From Ichthyophis bannanicus (lineage: Eukaryota; Chordata; Amphibia; Gymnophiona; Ichthyophiidae), in assembly GCA_033557465.1 (NCBI GenBank), contig CM066043.1, positions 76,538,662-76,602,661 of the forward strand: a stretch of 64,000 bases of DNA, read 5' to 3'. The notes beneath the pieces were generated by a model that was not told where the DNA came from, did not search any database, and was given only the letters and a program-made list of their open reading frames with translations. Below, in pieces: positions 10,575-20,960 of the stretch; positions within the stretch are counted from its first letter, which is position 1; every line of letters begins with the position of its first letter. The position numbers and the translations under genes were made by a program.

Positions 10575-12936
10575 CTATGGATGCTGGGAATGCGGAGACT
10601 GGCCAGAACTGGAGGACTTCAGACTAGGTTGAGGCGTCCCTTGTTTAGGTACAGCCAAATGATGGGCAGGAGATAAATGAAACTTTCTTTTCTTAGGGAA
10701 AGAAGGTTTGGTAGGACATTTCCTACTCTTTGAAGAAGGAGGCGGCTTAGAATGGTTTCTAGTGGAAGAGTCAGTGGAGCATTGAGCAACCTGACGTAAA
10801 GCCTCCTTATTGAAAAGACTTTCCCCTGTACAAGGAGAATGAGCTAGTATAGTTTGTGCCCGTTTGCTCAAGTCTGAAGCCTCAAGCCAGGCTCTGCGAC
10901 GTGCTGCAATGGCAATAGCAGAGGATCTGCTAACGGACTCAAAAGAGTCTATAGAAGCACGAGACAGGAACCAGGATATATTCCGACTGTGATTAATGAG
11001 CAAGGAATAATCAGTAGCCTTGGGCTCTGGAAAAAAGGGGTCAAAAGACAATTTCTCTGTGACTTCCTGGAGTGTTAGACTCATGTGAAAAATATATGAG
11101 AGAACTCTGGAAGCCAGCATAGAGTTTTGGAAGGCCTGACGGCCAAAAGCATCGAGTGTTCTTGAAGAACGACCTGGCGGAAAAGAAGAATGCTTCTTCT
11201 TGCTCTTAACTTTCCTCAGTGCCGATTCCACTACAAGGGAACGATGAGAAAGTTGAGGTTTTTGGAACCATGGAGAGGGTGGCACTTGGTACCTAACCTC
11301 AATGTCTGTAGAAACTTGAGGAAGTCGTAAGGGTGATTTCCATACCCTGAGAAGGAGATCCTGCAGAGCAGGATGTAAAGGAAACTGTATAGTTTGCATT
11401 TTTGCCGGTGAGCCATGGGTAGGATCACAACCAGGGATAGAAATATTAAGAAAGGTTGCCATATCCAGGAGAAAAGCCTGAAAAGACTGATCTCCTATGG
11501 GAACTATTCCTGGTGAGGCTAAAGAAAGAGCCTGAGTATCAGAGGATGTACAGGGTACTGCAGCAATGCCAGGTATCGGTTCCAAACTAGGCATCAGTGC
11601 AAGAACAGGCATCAACATTGCTACTGATAAAGGACTAGCAGGTGAAGTAGTCATCAGGAACTGCTGTAGTGGCACCGAGATCATGAGGGAGTTATTTATT
11701 TATTTAACACTTATTTATATACCGCATCTTCCAGCGATCAGTTGCGGTGTACAATTAACAGTTAACAATGCAGAGCTTGTTTTACATAGAACATTATAAC
11801 TTTTTACATAGAACATCTTAACATGCACACATAGGGTTTAAAAACTGAGCAGAATAATTCAACACACACAGATTGTGTAACAATTTAAACAAAAGTACTG
11901 ACTCTACCGCATAGGCAGATCATATCAGTTGCAACTATATACAAGTAGGGTATCAGTGCATAGGAGTGGAGTGTTCATTCAGTTAAGTTTTGTATGTTAT
12001 CCCTTGTAGAAGGGAGTATATGCTTGGTGTGGGCAGGTTCATGTTTAGCCTTTATCTAAGTTGAGTGGTTATGGCTAGGATCTTCGGAACTACCTATTTG
12101 GAAACGACAGGAGTCGGTTCCGGGACGCGTCGGTACGCAGTCCGAGACTCGATATCGACTCAAGACTCGGCATCGAAGAGAGCGAGACTATCGATGCATG
12201 TCTCGACAGTTCCGACGCCGGTGGTAGTATCGGCGAGGCCGATACCACTAAGGCAGCCTGGGTGACATCGATCGATACCGACGGTACCGAGGATATCCGA
12301 TGAGCACCCATCCATGCCGATGCCGATGCTAGGGTATCGGAACCGATCGATGCCAGTACCGTCCCGGAGCATGGCTGAGATTGAGGGAAGTCAATGCGGT
12401 GCGTATCAATCGGTCCCGAAGGTACCGAGGATGCCCGATGACGATCCCTGGTGAAGAGTGGGGTACTCGACACCGGTGCCGATGCCGGAGGCTCGGTACC
12501 GCTCGAAGCGGATACCACCCCCGCGCATGGCTCAGGTATGTTCTGTGAGGGGTGAGCCCCAGGAACATCCTGAAACCCCTTTAACGCTTTGGAGCCCGAA
12601 GACTCCCGCAGGGGTAATGCCAATGGATTCTTGAGGGTAAGGCCGGAGCCGTCACCATGCTGAGCATGGGCCATACCACTCAATGCATTGACTAGTAACA
12701 GACTGTTTTTGGGTTACCTGATCCTGTGAAGTAGAGAAACCGGGTACCCTCACTGCCGAAGAAAAAACGGTATCGAGGGAAACTCTAAATACTGAAGGTT
12801 TTCTCACAAAACTATCTCCTGACAAGTCAGGGGAAAAAGGGTCAGGACCCACACAGTTGAGACACCAACTATTGGTGTCTAAAAAGAAACAGGTGTTTCC
12901 ACATCGGATGCACTTCTTAGGAAAAGAAGGCTCCAT
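10575..12936 (-). pseudogene. D2 gag-like gene, interrupted by an L2-like insertion
   Basis: Read on the minus strand it begins at 12936 with a Cys cluster of pattern CX2CX12CX2C (KKCIRCG..WCLNC), followed by a Ser/Pro-rich part (12683-12090) and a long 3' frame of 369 residues (11684-10575). The latter contains 'SAIAIAARRRAWLEASDL' and 'CTGESLFNKEALRQ', matching the gag end of D5 ('GIAIAARRLACLQASDL', 'CTGENLFGK'). It ends in a basic, Ser/Pro-rich tail. A LINE fragment at 11692-12068 and two frame changes break it. Gag is presumed to form the ribonucleoprotein particle; that role is by analogy. Confidence 0.68.
11692..12068 (-). mobile_element. L2-like LINE 3' end inserted in D2 gag
   Basis: It begins with TTATTTATTTATTTAAC and TATACCGC on the plus strand, the reverse complement of the (AAATA)n tail and 3' UTR also seen at 19631 and, in the other direction, at 25210-25298. 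No coding part is left. Gag frames resume on both sides. Confidence 0.6.
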
Positions 12937-13307
12937 AATGAAAAAGGCCTAGTAGGCCTAAGAAGTTAAGGCAAAAAAACTGAAGAAAAGTTTTACAGAC
13001 TTTAGCCAAAAAACCACCGGCGGTACCGGTGGTAGCAGGAAAAACAGCCGCGACCACAACAAAAAATTTAAAATAATTAAAGCAATTAAAAAGAAAAGTT
13101 TCTGCGGTGACAGGAGGACGTCCTGCCGGCTCCGCGGAAAAACGAAAACTGAAGAGAGGCTGTGGAGAAGGCGGGAATTCACTGCGCAGGCGCGAGGGAT
13201 GCTGCCAAAAGCTTTCTGATTGAAAGCTGGGCAGCATTCCCGTGCAGGCTCCGTCGGTACCGACGTACCCATATGTGAAGACTCATTCCTGCTTGTTCCT
13301 GGAGATA

Positions 13308-13692
13308 ACGTTTTGCTTCCTCAGATCTGCACTGCACCATTGTCTAATCTACACATCTTCCTTTTTTTAAGCTGCTCAAGGTAGCCAAGAACCACAGGGC
13401 AGCTTGTCTCCTCAGTTTTATGACAATAACCTAGGTGAATATTGAGCGATTTCATTATCCCAAAACTTCACTAAACCTCCTGTATTCAAAATTCTCATTC
13501 TCTTTCCTTTCAAAATTAGAGTCAGAATCTTCAAAAGATATGAATGATTTTGATCTGATGATGGTGGAGAACATGTCATTTTGTTTTCAAGTCTTTTCAT
13601 TAGGGAGAGGTCTCAAATCAAAGCTCAATATGAAAATGTAATCTCCCCATACCTCAAAAAAAAAATTCTCCTCTTAAAAACAGCAATGAAAG
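13308..13692. other. Host or old-repeat sequence between D2 and D3
   Basis: It is AT-rich with no convincing gene. The frame through 13581-13690 ('YENVISPYLKKKILLLKTAMKE'), continued after D3 by 'ILAIIFKSQIP', vaguely resembles the spacer of a LINE ORF2, but I cannot support that. The sequence is interrupted at 13692 and resumes at 43608. Confidence 0.4.
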
Positions 13693-13866
13693 AAGAAATT
13701 TCTCTTACCGTTAATTTCCTTTCCTGGAATACTGCTAGACCAGTCCAGACAAGCGGGTTATGCACCCCTGCCAGCAGATAGGGAGACAGAGAAAAAAAAA
13801 ACTCCAGAGCTGTGATTGGTCAGGCTCTGGGCGACATAGGCATACCCCTAGGGGTCCTATTCAGTA
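13693..13866. repeat. D3 left inverted terminal repeat
   Basis: It is the reverse complement of 43463-43607. It contains an A10 run and the 'CAATCACAGCTCTGGAG' complement. The palindrome-like TTACCGTTAA occurs near the end, as in D8. Confidence 0.82.
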
Positions 13867-14120
13867 ACAATGTAACAAGCCAAAAAGGCAACATCTCAGG
13901 GACAAAACGCAACTATGAACCCTTAAAAAGGAACCAACTCAACCCCTCAATGCGAACGAAAAACGGAAGAGGAAGATCAAATATCATTTCCAAGGGAAGA
14001 AGCCTGAAATGACTGCTTTGACACATTCCCAGGAAACAAACTCCGGATGTGCTCATGGAGCCTTTGACTGTCGGCTGCTCTGCACAAGTACCAGTGCCTC
14101 TGACAAGCTGGGTGAGTTCT

Positions 14121-14213
14121 GGACTGGTCTGGTAGTATTCCAGGAAAGGAAATTAACGGTAAGTGAAATTTCTCCTTCCAGATCATACTGCTAGACCAGT
14201 CCAGACAAGCGGG
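14121..14213. repeat. D3 internal complementary region
   Basis: Complement of the left end (GGACTGGTCTGG..TTAACGGTAAG) followed by complement of the right end (CCAGATCATACTGCTAGACC). Confidence 0.82.
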
Positions 14214-14219
14214 AAGTAC

Positions 14220-15370
14220 CCAAGCTTATTACCCTCAGGGTGGGCAGATAGAGCCGCCGACAGCACTGCAACTCTGAAACGACTGTCCTCTCGGGCCTGT
14301 ATATCCAACCGATAGTGCTGAACAAAAGAGGACAAGGACGACCAGGTGCCGACTCGAAAAATATCGAGAGGACGGACATGGGACCTCTTGACCCATGACG
14401 TGGATTGGGCTCAAATGGAATGAGCTCGAAGCCTTTCTGTAACCAGCTGGCCTTGGAGAATGTAAGCCGATTCAATGGCACGACGCAGCCACCTAGTGAT
14501 AGAAGGCTTGGAAGCAGCCAAACCCTTGTGCGGCCCCGAAAGGAGAACAAAAAGATGGTCAGTCTTGCGAAAGGAATTGGTAACTTTCAAATAGCGAAGG
14601 AGAACTCGCTTGAGGTCGAGGAAGGGAACCCTTCTGCACCTACCCACACACTGTTCGTTAGAGAAGGCACGCAATAGCAGGGGCTGATTGACATGAAAAG
14701 GAGTAACCACTTTGGGCAGGAAGGAAGGAACCGTGCGAAGAGTTACTAGAGAGAGAGCGAGAGAGAGAGAGAGCGAGAGAGAGAGCGAGAGCGAGAGAGA
14801 GAGCGAGAGAGAGAGAGAGAGAGATACAGATCCCTGCACGAGAGAGCTTGAAGCTCTGCGATTCTTCGAGCCGACATGATTGCTACCAAAAACACCATTT
14901 TGAGCGTCAAATCTAGAAGAGACACTTCCTTCAAAGGCTCAAAGGGCGAATTTCCAAGCGCGCTGAGAACTAGTGTGAGATCCCAAGGAGGAACTACCGG
15001 ACGGGTCAGAGGATGAAGCAGTTTGACCCCTTTCAGAAACCGAGACATCAGCGTGGGAAGCAAGGGATCTACCTAGCACCGGACCCCGATAACATGTCAA
15101 GGCAGACATGTGCACTCAAAGCGAACTGAGCGCCAACCCTTTATCAAGACCGTCCTGTAAAAAGGCAAGAATATCAGGAATTGAGGTACGCCACGGGGAT
15201 AAGTGATGACGTGAACACAAGCCTCGAAGATGCACCACACTCTCGCAGCAGCAGCGGATGTTGAAGACCATCGGGCGGTAAGGAGGGTAGCCACCACCTT
15301 AGGCGAATACCCCTTACGGGTCAAACGGTGGCATTCAAGAGCCAAGCCGTAAGCAAGTAGGGAGTTGTAT
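14220..15370 (-). pseudogene. D3 tyrosine recombinase, broken
   Basis: The YR can be followed on the minus strand through several frames. The N-terminal part is near 15370-15100 ('ALECHRLTRKGYSPKVVATLL'). The first catalytic Arg is in 'MSARRIAELQALSCRDLY' (about 14840-14890). The middle block 'SFLPKVVTPFHVNQ' is near 14690. The end is 'ERLRAHSI' near 14411, where the H-x-x-R box is damaged. A GA-rich microsatellite (14745-14825) replaces the segment between the Arg motif and 'LPKVV'. Frameshifts near 14750 and 15090 and the changed active site make it inactive. Confidence 0.78.
14745..14825. repeat. (GA)n microsatellite inside the D3 recombinase
   Basis: GAGAGAGAGC-type units run for about 80 bases. 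In the minus frame they read as (Ser-Leu)n and lie exactly where other copies have 'SFSREKVILR'. Confidence 0.9.
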
Positions 15371-17040
15371 TTTCCATGAAGATCGGTCCCTGTCTGAGGA
15401 GTCTGGAGGGAGCTGCCAGCCGCAATGGCGACCCCCGTGAAAGCCTTATGAGATCGGAATACCATGGTCTTCTTGGCCAATCCAGGGCCACGAGGACTAC
15501 CGGCCCCCTGTGCGACCAAATTCGCTGCAGGATCCTGCCGATCATGGACCAGGGTGAAAAAACAAAGAAGCTGGTTTTCCAGTCAAGTCTGAGTCAATGC
15601 ATCGATGCCGAGAGTCCCGGGTTCTCTCCAACGGCTGAAGAAACTCGGAACTTAGGCATTCGCTGCTGACGCCATGAGATCTATCGCTGGCGACCCCCAT
15701 TTTTGAACTAGCCTAGAGCTGGAAGGCTAGCGGGGCCAGTTCCCACTCGCAGGGATCAAGGGTGTTGCGACTCAGAAAGTCCGCCTTCACATTGCTGGTT
15801 CCTGCAATGTGTTGGGCGGAGAGGGCTTGGCGATCTCTCTCTGCCCAAGGAAGAAGAGCCATCTCGTTCGACACTCCAGTGCACTTGGTCCCTCCTTGAC
15901 GGTTGATGTAGGAAACTGTGGTCGCGTTGTCGGATAGTATCCAAACCGCTTTCCCGTGCAGAAGAGTGTGAAATCTCAGAGCCAGACGTACTGCTCGTGC
16001 CTCTAGTCGATTGATCGTCCAGCGGGATTCGCGTGCTGTCCAAGTGCCCTGCGCAGTGTGAGATTGACAGTGCGTGCCCCAATTGGACAGACAGGCATCT
16101 GTTAGAACGATCCAACACGGAGTCTCTAAGGGAACCCCCTTCAGGAGGTTTCTGGAGGAGAGCCATCACTGTAGGTTTAGTCTGACCCTGGAGTGAAGTG
16201 GAAGGCGAATATGGTAGTCTTCCGAAATTGGCGACTATCGTGTCTGGAGAGCTTTCTGTAGACAGCACATGTGCAATCTGGCACAAGGCACGAGATCCAT
16301 GGATGCCGCCATGGATCCCAGGACTTGAAGGTAATCCCATGCTCGAGGCGAGACCTGTGCTAGGAGACTGAACTTGAGAAGTTAACTTGAGGAATCGAGG
16401 CATTGACCAAAAGACCCGACCTAAGGCTGATTTGAATCGAGCCCCAAAAAATTCGATCTCCTGGGACGGCTGAAGACAACTCTTGTCGCGGTTGATTACC
16501 CAGCCGAGGTTCTCGAGAAAGGCAACAACCACCGAGACTGTGCTGCAAGCCTCGGGGAGAGAGTCTGCGCAAATGAGCCAGTCGTCCAGATAAGGATGAA
16601 CTCTAATGCCGTAAGGCCACAGCTACTACCACCATTACCCTGGAGAAGGTTCGAGGTGCCGAAGCTAGACCGAAGGGCATCGCACGAAATTGGAAATGTT
16701 GACAGAGTACCGTGAATCGAAGGAATCGCTGATGCCCCTCTCGAATGGGAATGTGAAAGAATGCTTCCGTGAGATCGAGGGAAGGTAGAATTCCCCCTTG
16801 CGTACCGCTTGAATAACGGATTGCAGAGTCTCCACTCGAAAGTGTGGTACCCGCAGACTGCGACTGACACCTTTGAGATCCAAGATAGGACGAAAGGAGC
16901 CATCCTTTTTTTGGCACCACGAAATAGACAGAGTAACGGCCTAGTCCTCTTTCCAATGGTGGAACTGGACAAATGGCATCTAAACGCTGGAGTCTTTGAA
17001 CGAAGCAACATCTGCTGCCCATTGACACAGCCAGAGCCAT
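15321..17040 (-). pseudogene. D3 RT-RNase H polyprotein, broken
   Basis: The RT start is near 17040 ('PPLERGLGRYSVYFVVPKKG'). 'LDLTEAFFHIPIREGHQ' (about 16760) carries the RT motif A aspartate and 'LPFGLASAPRTFSRVMV' is near 16650. The YLDDW region is near 16580. 'NLGWVINRDKSCL' follows at 16500. The RNase H part (about 16150-15780) is disrupted, with 'DQSTRGTSSTSG' in the wrong frame. The end, 'GPVVLVALDWPRRPWYSDLIRL', is near 15450. At least three frame changes show it is dead. Confidence 0.75.
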
Positions 17041-18135
17041 CTCCGAGCTACTATCACCGGTGCTATGGAGCGAGCTGACAGCCTCAAGAGATCATAGAAG
17101 GCCTCTGCCAGGAATGTAGCAATGGATTCTAAACAAGCCAACTCGGGATCGCCTGGAAGCTGCTGAATCCATCAAAGGGAGGCCCATGCTGCTAGACCTT
17201 CACACACCCCTGCTTGAAGGGAAAGAGCGGACGACGAAAAACCCATCTTTAGCAGACTCAACTTTTTAGGTCTTGCTGGTCACGGAGTGCCGCTCCGCCC
17301 TCAACCGGAATTGTGGTATGCTTGGTGACCCCGGTCACTAACGCATCAACTTTCGGGTATGTCAGTCAACGGTCCAAGTCAGAGGGAGACCAAGGGTATA
17401 ACTGACCAATACCACGTGCCGTACGTAGAGAGCACTCTGGAGAGTCCCACTCTCGAGATACCGTTTGCTGTAACTCAACTGGAAAGGAAAAAGCTTTGGA
17501 AGGCTTACGAATGCCCTGTAAAATGGGATCCGGCTGCAACAGGGTTTGAGAACTGCGGATCAGGTGTGTTGGCTAGGCGTAGCGACTCCATCCCCTGTGT
17601 GATTAGGGCCGGCAACTCCTCTTTCTGAAAGTCTGATATCTTGAGAATCTTCGTGAACTGTCAGGGAAGAATCAGACGGAGAATATTCCCCCATCTTCTT
17701 TCTCCAACGAGTCAGGGCTCACCTCTGAAGATTTAAAGTCTTCTTGAATATCCATAGTGTCCCACAAGCCACATGCAACGTTCCTGGGAGGACGTACTGC
17801 TTTAAGGTCTAAGGACTTTTGGGACCGCTTGCGAGACCCCGCCATATCCTTGTCTGCTACCGGGCGGGTGCTGGAGGTATACCAAAAGACTCCGAACGCC
17901 ACAGGTACCATGCCTGGTGGAAGAGCGTCAGGAACTCACTGTCAGCCAAGGCTGCTGTGGCTTCCAGCAGCTGTGGAAGCAAAATGGGAGCTGACTGAGT
18001 CCTTTCTGCAGGTAGATCCCGCTGCAGGGGCTCTAAGGAGGGAGGAGTTAAGGCACTGATGTCCCCAGCTGGCAGCGCAGTGGGAATGGAGGAAGAAGAT
18101 TCTCCTGGATGCAACATGCAGGTGGAACACAAGCA
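17041..18135 (-). pseudogene. D3 gag remnant
   Basis: Frames on the minus strand between the RT start and 18135 hold Ser/Pro/Glu-rich gag-like sequence. 'CSTCMLHPG' at the N-terminal end corresponds to the second Cys pair of the CX2CX12CX2C cluster seen in other copies. Recognisable gag blocks such as the 'RTALRSK' region are weak. It is heavily decayed and gives no full frame. Confidence 0.5.
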
Positions 18136-18574
18136 ATTAACTCATTATTATTATTACATATAATACAGCTGTGCAGAGAAACAGGCATTGCAGAGGCTTA
18201 AACCTTTTGTGTTTAAAAAAAAAAAAAAAAAAAAACCACCAAGGTAAGCTTAGGAAAACAGAAGACTCTTCAAAGAAAAGGGATTATGAAACTCCCTGTG
18301 CCTTCACAGCAGGTTTAAATGTTTTGAAATGGCTGCCCAGAGCTGCTCCCTCCAAAAAAACCCAAACACTGAAGAGAAATCCCTCCTGATTTTCAAAATG
18401 GCCGCCAGCACAGAAAAACTGCAAAATAAAAAAAAAAAAACTTTCCTAAGCTCTAAAAACCTTAAAAATGCTGCGAAATTGCTGAGGAAGAGGCAATGAG
18501 TGCTGCTAGCAATTCCATAGCCCATGTTCCCTGTAAAATAGTTATCTCCAAGTTATAATGCCCTGTTCAATGTA
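18136..18574. other. D3 leader with A-runs, then the start of an L2-like fragment
   Basis: It has A20 (18215-18234) and A13 runs and AAAATGGCCGCC-like patches similar to the leader of D4 (24525-24550). From about 18500 the sequence reads like an L2-type 3' UTR (ATGCCCTGTTCAATGTAAA) that continues after D4 at 25210. No gene is seen. Confidence 0.45.
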
Positions 18575-19053
18575 AATGGAAATTACACGTACCTGGTAAT
18601 TGTAGTTCCTGGAGGGTCCAGTTTAGTCCTCCACATCCGGGTAGTGCACCTCTTCTTGCAGCATGGAAACTGGACCAATCAGAATCTTTAATACTTCAGG
18701 GTATATATGCTGCTGGAGCTCCCATCAGCCCCCAGTGAACTATTAACAAAAGCAGACAAAGCAGCAACACATGATTGAAAACAGTTAAACTATAACCAGC
18801 TTTACCCCCCTTAACCATAAGTTGACTCCTTCCCCAAACGAGAGAGCCAGAACCGCGCACGTTGCTTCTGCCCCCTTTACCTGAACCAAATGTCACACTG
18901 AGCTGTCAGCATAAGAAAACCCCCTTCTCACCAAAAGGGAGCGAAAAAGGCCCCAACCACGAGGAACCGAAGAATTTTACTTATGCGACTCCCCGCATAC
19001 CGGTGTTAGCACGCCGTATAGGAATTATATAAAGATGTCCCTTGGGAGGGACT

Positions 19054-19148
19054 GAGGACTAAACTGGACCCTCCAGGAACTACAATTACCAGGTACGTGT
19101 AATTTCCATTTCCTGAGCGGTCCTCCAGTTTAGTCCTCCACATCCGGG
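19054..19148. repeat. D4 internal complementary region
   Basis: Complement of the left end (AAACTGGACCCTCCAGGAAC..) abutting the complement of the right end (CCTGAGCGGTCCTCCAGT..). Confidence 0.83.
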
Positions 19149-19149
19149 A

Positions 19150-20960
19150 TGTAACAGAGCAGTTATCAATGGGGGGGGGACCTTGCCAACCGGCACGCAA
19201 CACCGCCGACCCAAAACAAGAATCCCGAGTCGCTGCAATATCCAACTGATAATGCCTACTGAAAGCATGAAGAGACAACCAAATAGCCGCCCTGCAAATT
19301 TCCACTGGAGGAACAAGGCTATGCTCCGCCTACAACGCCGCTTGCGCCCTAGTAGAGTGGGCTCTCAAACCCAACGGAACAGAATGGCCTTGCAAGATAT
19401 ACGCCGACGCAATAGCTTCCTTAATCCATCTAGAAACAGAAGACTTTGCCGCCGCTTCCCCCTTTCGAACTCCCTCGAAAAGCACAAAGAGGCGATCCGA
19501 TTTAAGGAAAGTCTTGGACACCTTCAGATACCGACGCAACACTCGGCGGACATCAAGCCAATGCAAGCTGTCGTTGGATACCTTTGCTGAGTTCGAAGGG
19601 AACGCTGGCAGAATGATGGATTGATTCACATTTATTTATTTAATAGTATTTCTATACCGCCTTATCTTACAATCAAGGCGGTATCACAGCAAACCAATCA
19701 AGAGAGGTGATAGTGTATTCATGCAGTGAGGGTTATATCGTAGTTTGAGTGTGTGATGTGTTGTGAGTTTGATTAGGTTGAGCTATGTATATTATGCGCT
19801 ATGATACAGCATGTGCTATAATACAATCTTCTATACCTTTAGTGTTAGGAAACATGTGCCGTTATGCATTCTCTTATCAGTGGGTCTGAGGGGGAAGGTT
19901 GGTTGATCCTGGTAGTTAGATCATGTAACGTGTCCATAGTGTTCTTTGAACAGCGTCGTCTTCAGCTGTTTGTGAAAGTCTTTGAGGTCCGTTGTTGATC
20001 TCAGATCGTCTGGTAGGGTGTTCCAGATTGTTGGGGCAGCCAAAGATAGTGCTCTTTCTGTGGTGTCCTTGCGAGCTTTTCTGAAGTCTCTAGAGGTGTT
20101 GACTCGGTTGGAGGTTCCTTTTCTTCTTGGGCGTGTGCTGATGTCTGGTTGTATGATGGTGTGCAGACTGTTGGCTGAGGTGTGTTTGATCTTGAATATG
20201 TTTATGATTGTTTTGTATTTGATGCGTGAAATGATTAGGAGTCAGTGTAGGTCTTTCAGAACGGGTGTGATGTGCTCATGTCTTGTTGATCCAGATATTA
20301 TGCGGGCTGCCGTGTTTTGTGTTAGTTGAAGTGGTTTGAGTGAAAGGGAGACACCACTTTAGGCAGAAAGGAAGGAACTGGCCGTAGAACGACTTTATCT
20401 CTAGAAAAAGATAGGAATGGAGGCCTGCAAGACAAAGCCTGCAGCTCCGAAATTCGCCTCGCCGAATAGCTACCAGAAACACAGTCTTCAAAGTTAAATC
20501 CTTAACTGAAGCTTGATGAAGAGGCTCAAAAGGTTTCTGAACGAGTGCCTGCAAAACCAGATTCAAATCCCACGGGGGAATGGACACTACGCGACGGCCG
20601 CAGCCGAAACACTGCTTTAAGAAAACGCTGCACATCAGAGTGTGCTCCAAGAGGAACATCTTGAATTTTCCCTCTGTAACAAGCAAGAGCCGCCAGCTGA
20701 ACCTTCAGAGAACTGGCCGCCAATCCTTTGTCGAAACCGTCCTGCAAGAAGCTGAGGATGACAGTGACCGAAGCCGTCGAAGCCCGAACCTGATTCCTCG
20801 AACACCAATCTTCAAAAATTCACCAAACTCGGACATACGTCAGCGAGGTAGAAGACTTTCTAGCTCGAAGAAGAGTGGCAATGACCACCGGCGAATAACC
20901 TCTCTCTCAGCCTAGCCCTTTCAATGGCCATACCATAAGCAAGAATCGATCCACTTGAGG
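19150..20960 (-). pseudogene. D4 tyrosine recombinase, split by an L2-like LINE
   Basis: The N-terminal half is at 20960-20341, with 'GFDKGLAASSLKVQLAALACYRGK' near 20700. The C-terminal half is at 19630-19150, with the H-x-x-R box in 'GLRAHSTRAQ' near 19340 and the nucleophile Tyr in 'SRHYQLD' near 19260. The insertion sits inside the 'PKVVSPFH..NQS' stretch. The first catalytic Arg region near 20460 is damaged ('RRGEFRSC'), and small frameshifts occur near 20400, 20600 and 19310. It is not functional. Confidence 0.8.
19631..20340 (-). mobile_element. L2-like LINE, 5'-truncated, in the D4 recombinase
   Basis: On the minus strand it encodes the end of an L2/CR1-superfamily ORF2: a 'FRKARKDTTESALSLAAPTI' stretch, then 'WNTLPDDLRS', 'LKDFHKQLKT' and 'LFKEHY' (about 20120-19930). 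A 3' UTR follows with TATACCGCC complement and an (AAATA)n tail at 19631-19645. No clear target-site duplication was found. Confidence 0.75.

Larger units (their letters stand above)
8167..13307 (-). mobile_element. DIRS element D2: gag kept, RT and recombinase absent
   Basis: The left end (GCACACTTACCTGTAACAGG, 8167 on) and the right end (..TCCTGGAGATA, to 13307) are joined in the ICR at 8431-8525. Inverted repeats 8195-8365 and 13130-13280 pair closely. Gag-like frames lie on the minus strand at 10575-12936. The 2 kb between ICR and gag (8530-10574), where YR and RT should be, shows neither. An L2-like LINE 3' end sits in gag (11692-12068). D5 and D9 share its termini, so it looks like a non-autonomous relative of the D5 family. 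Confidence 0.82.

Noticed and set aside
14411..14839. A Ser-Leu repeat protein
   Set aside because: It is the translated GA microsatellite within a broken recombinase.
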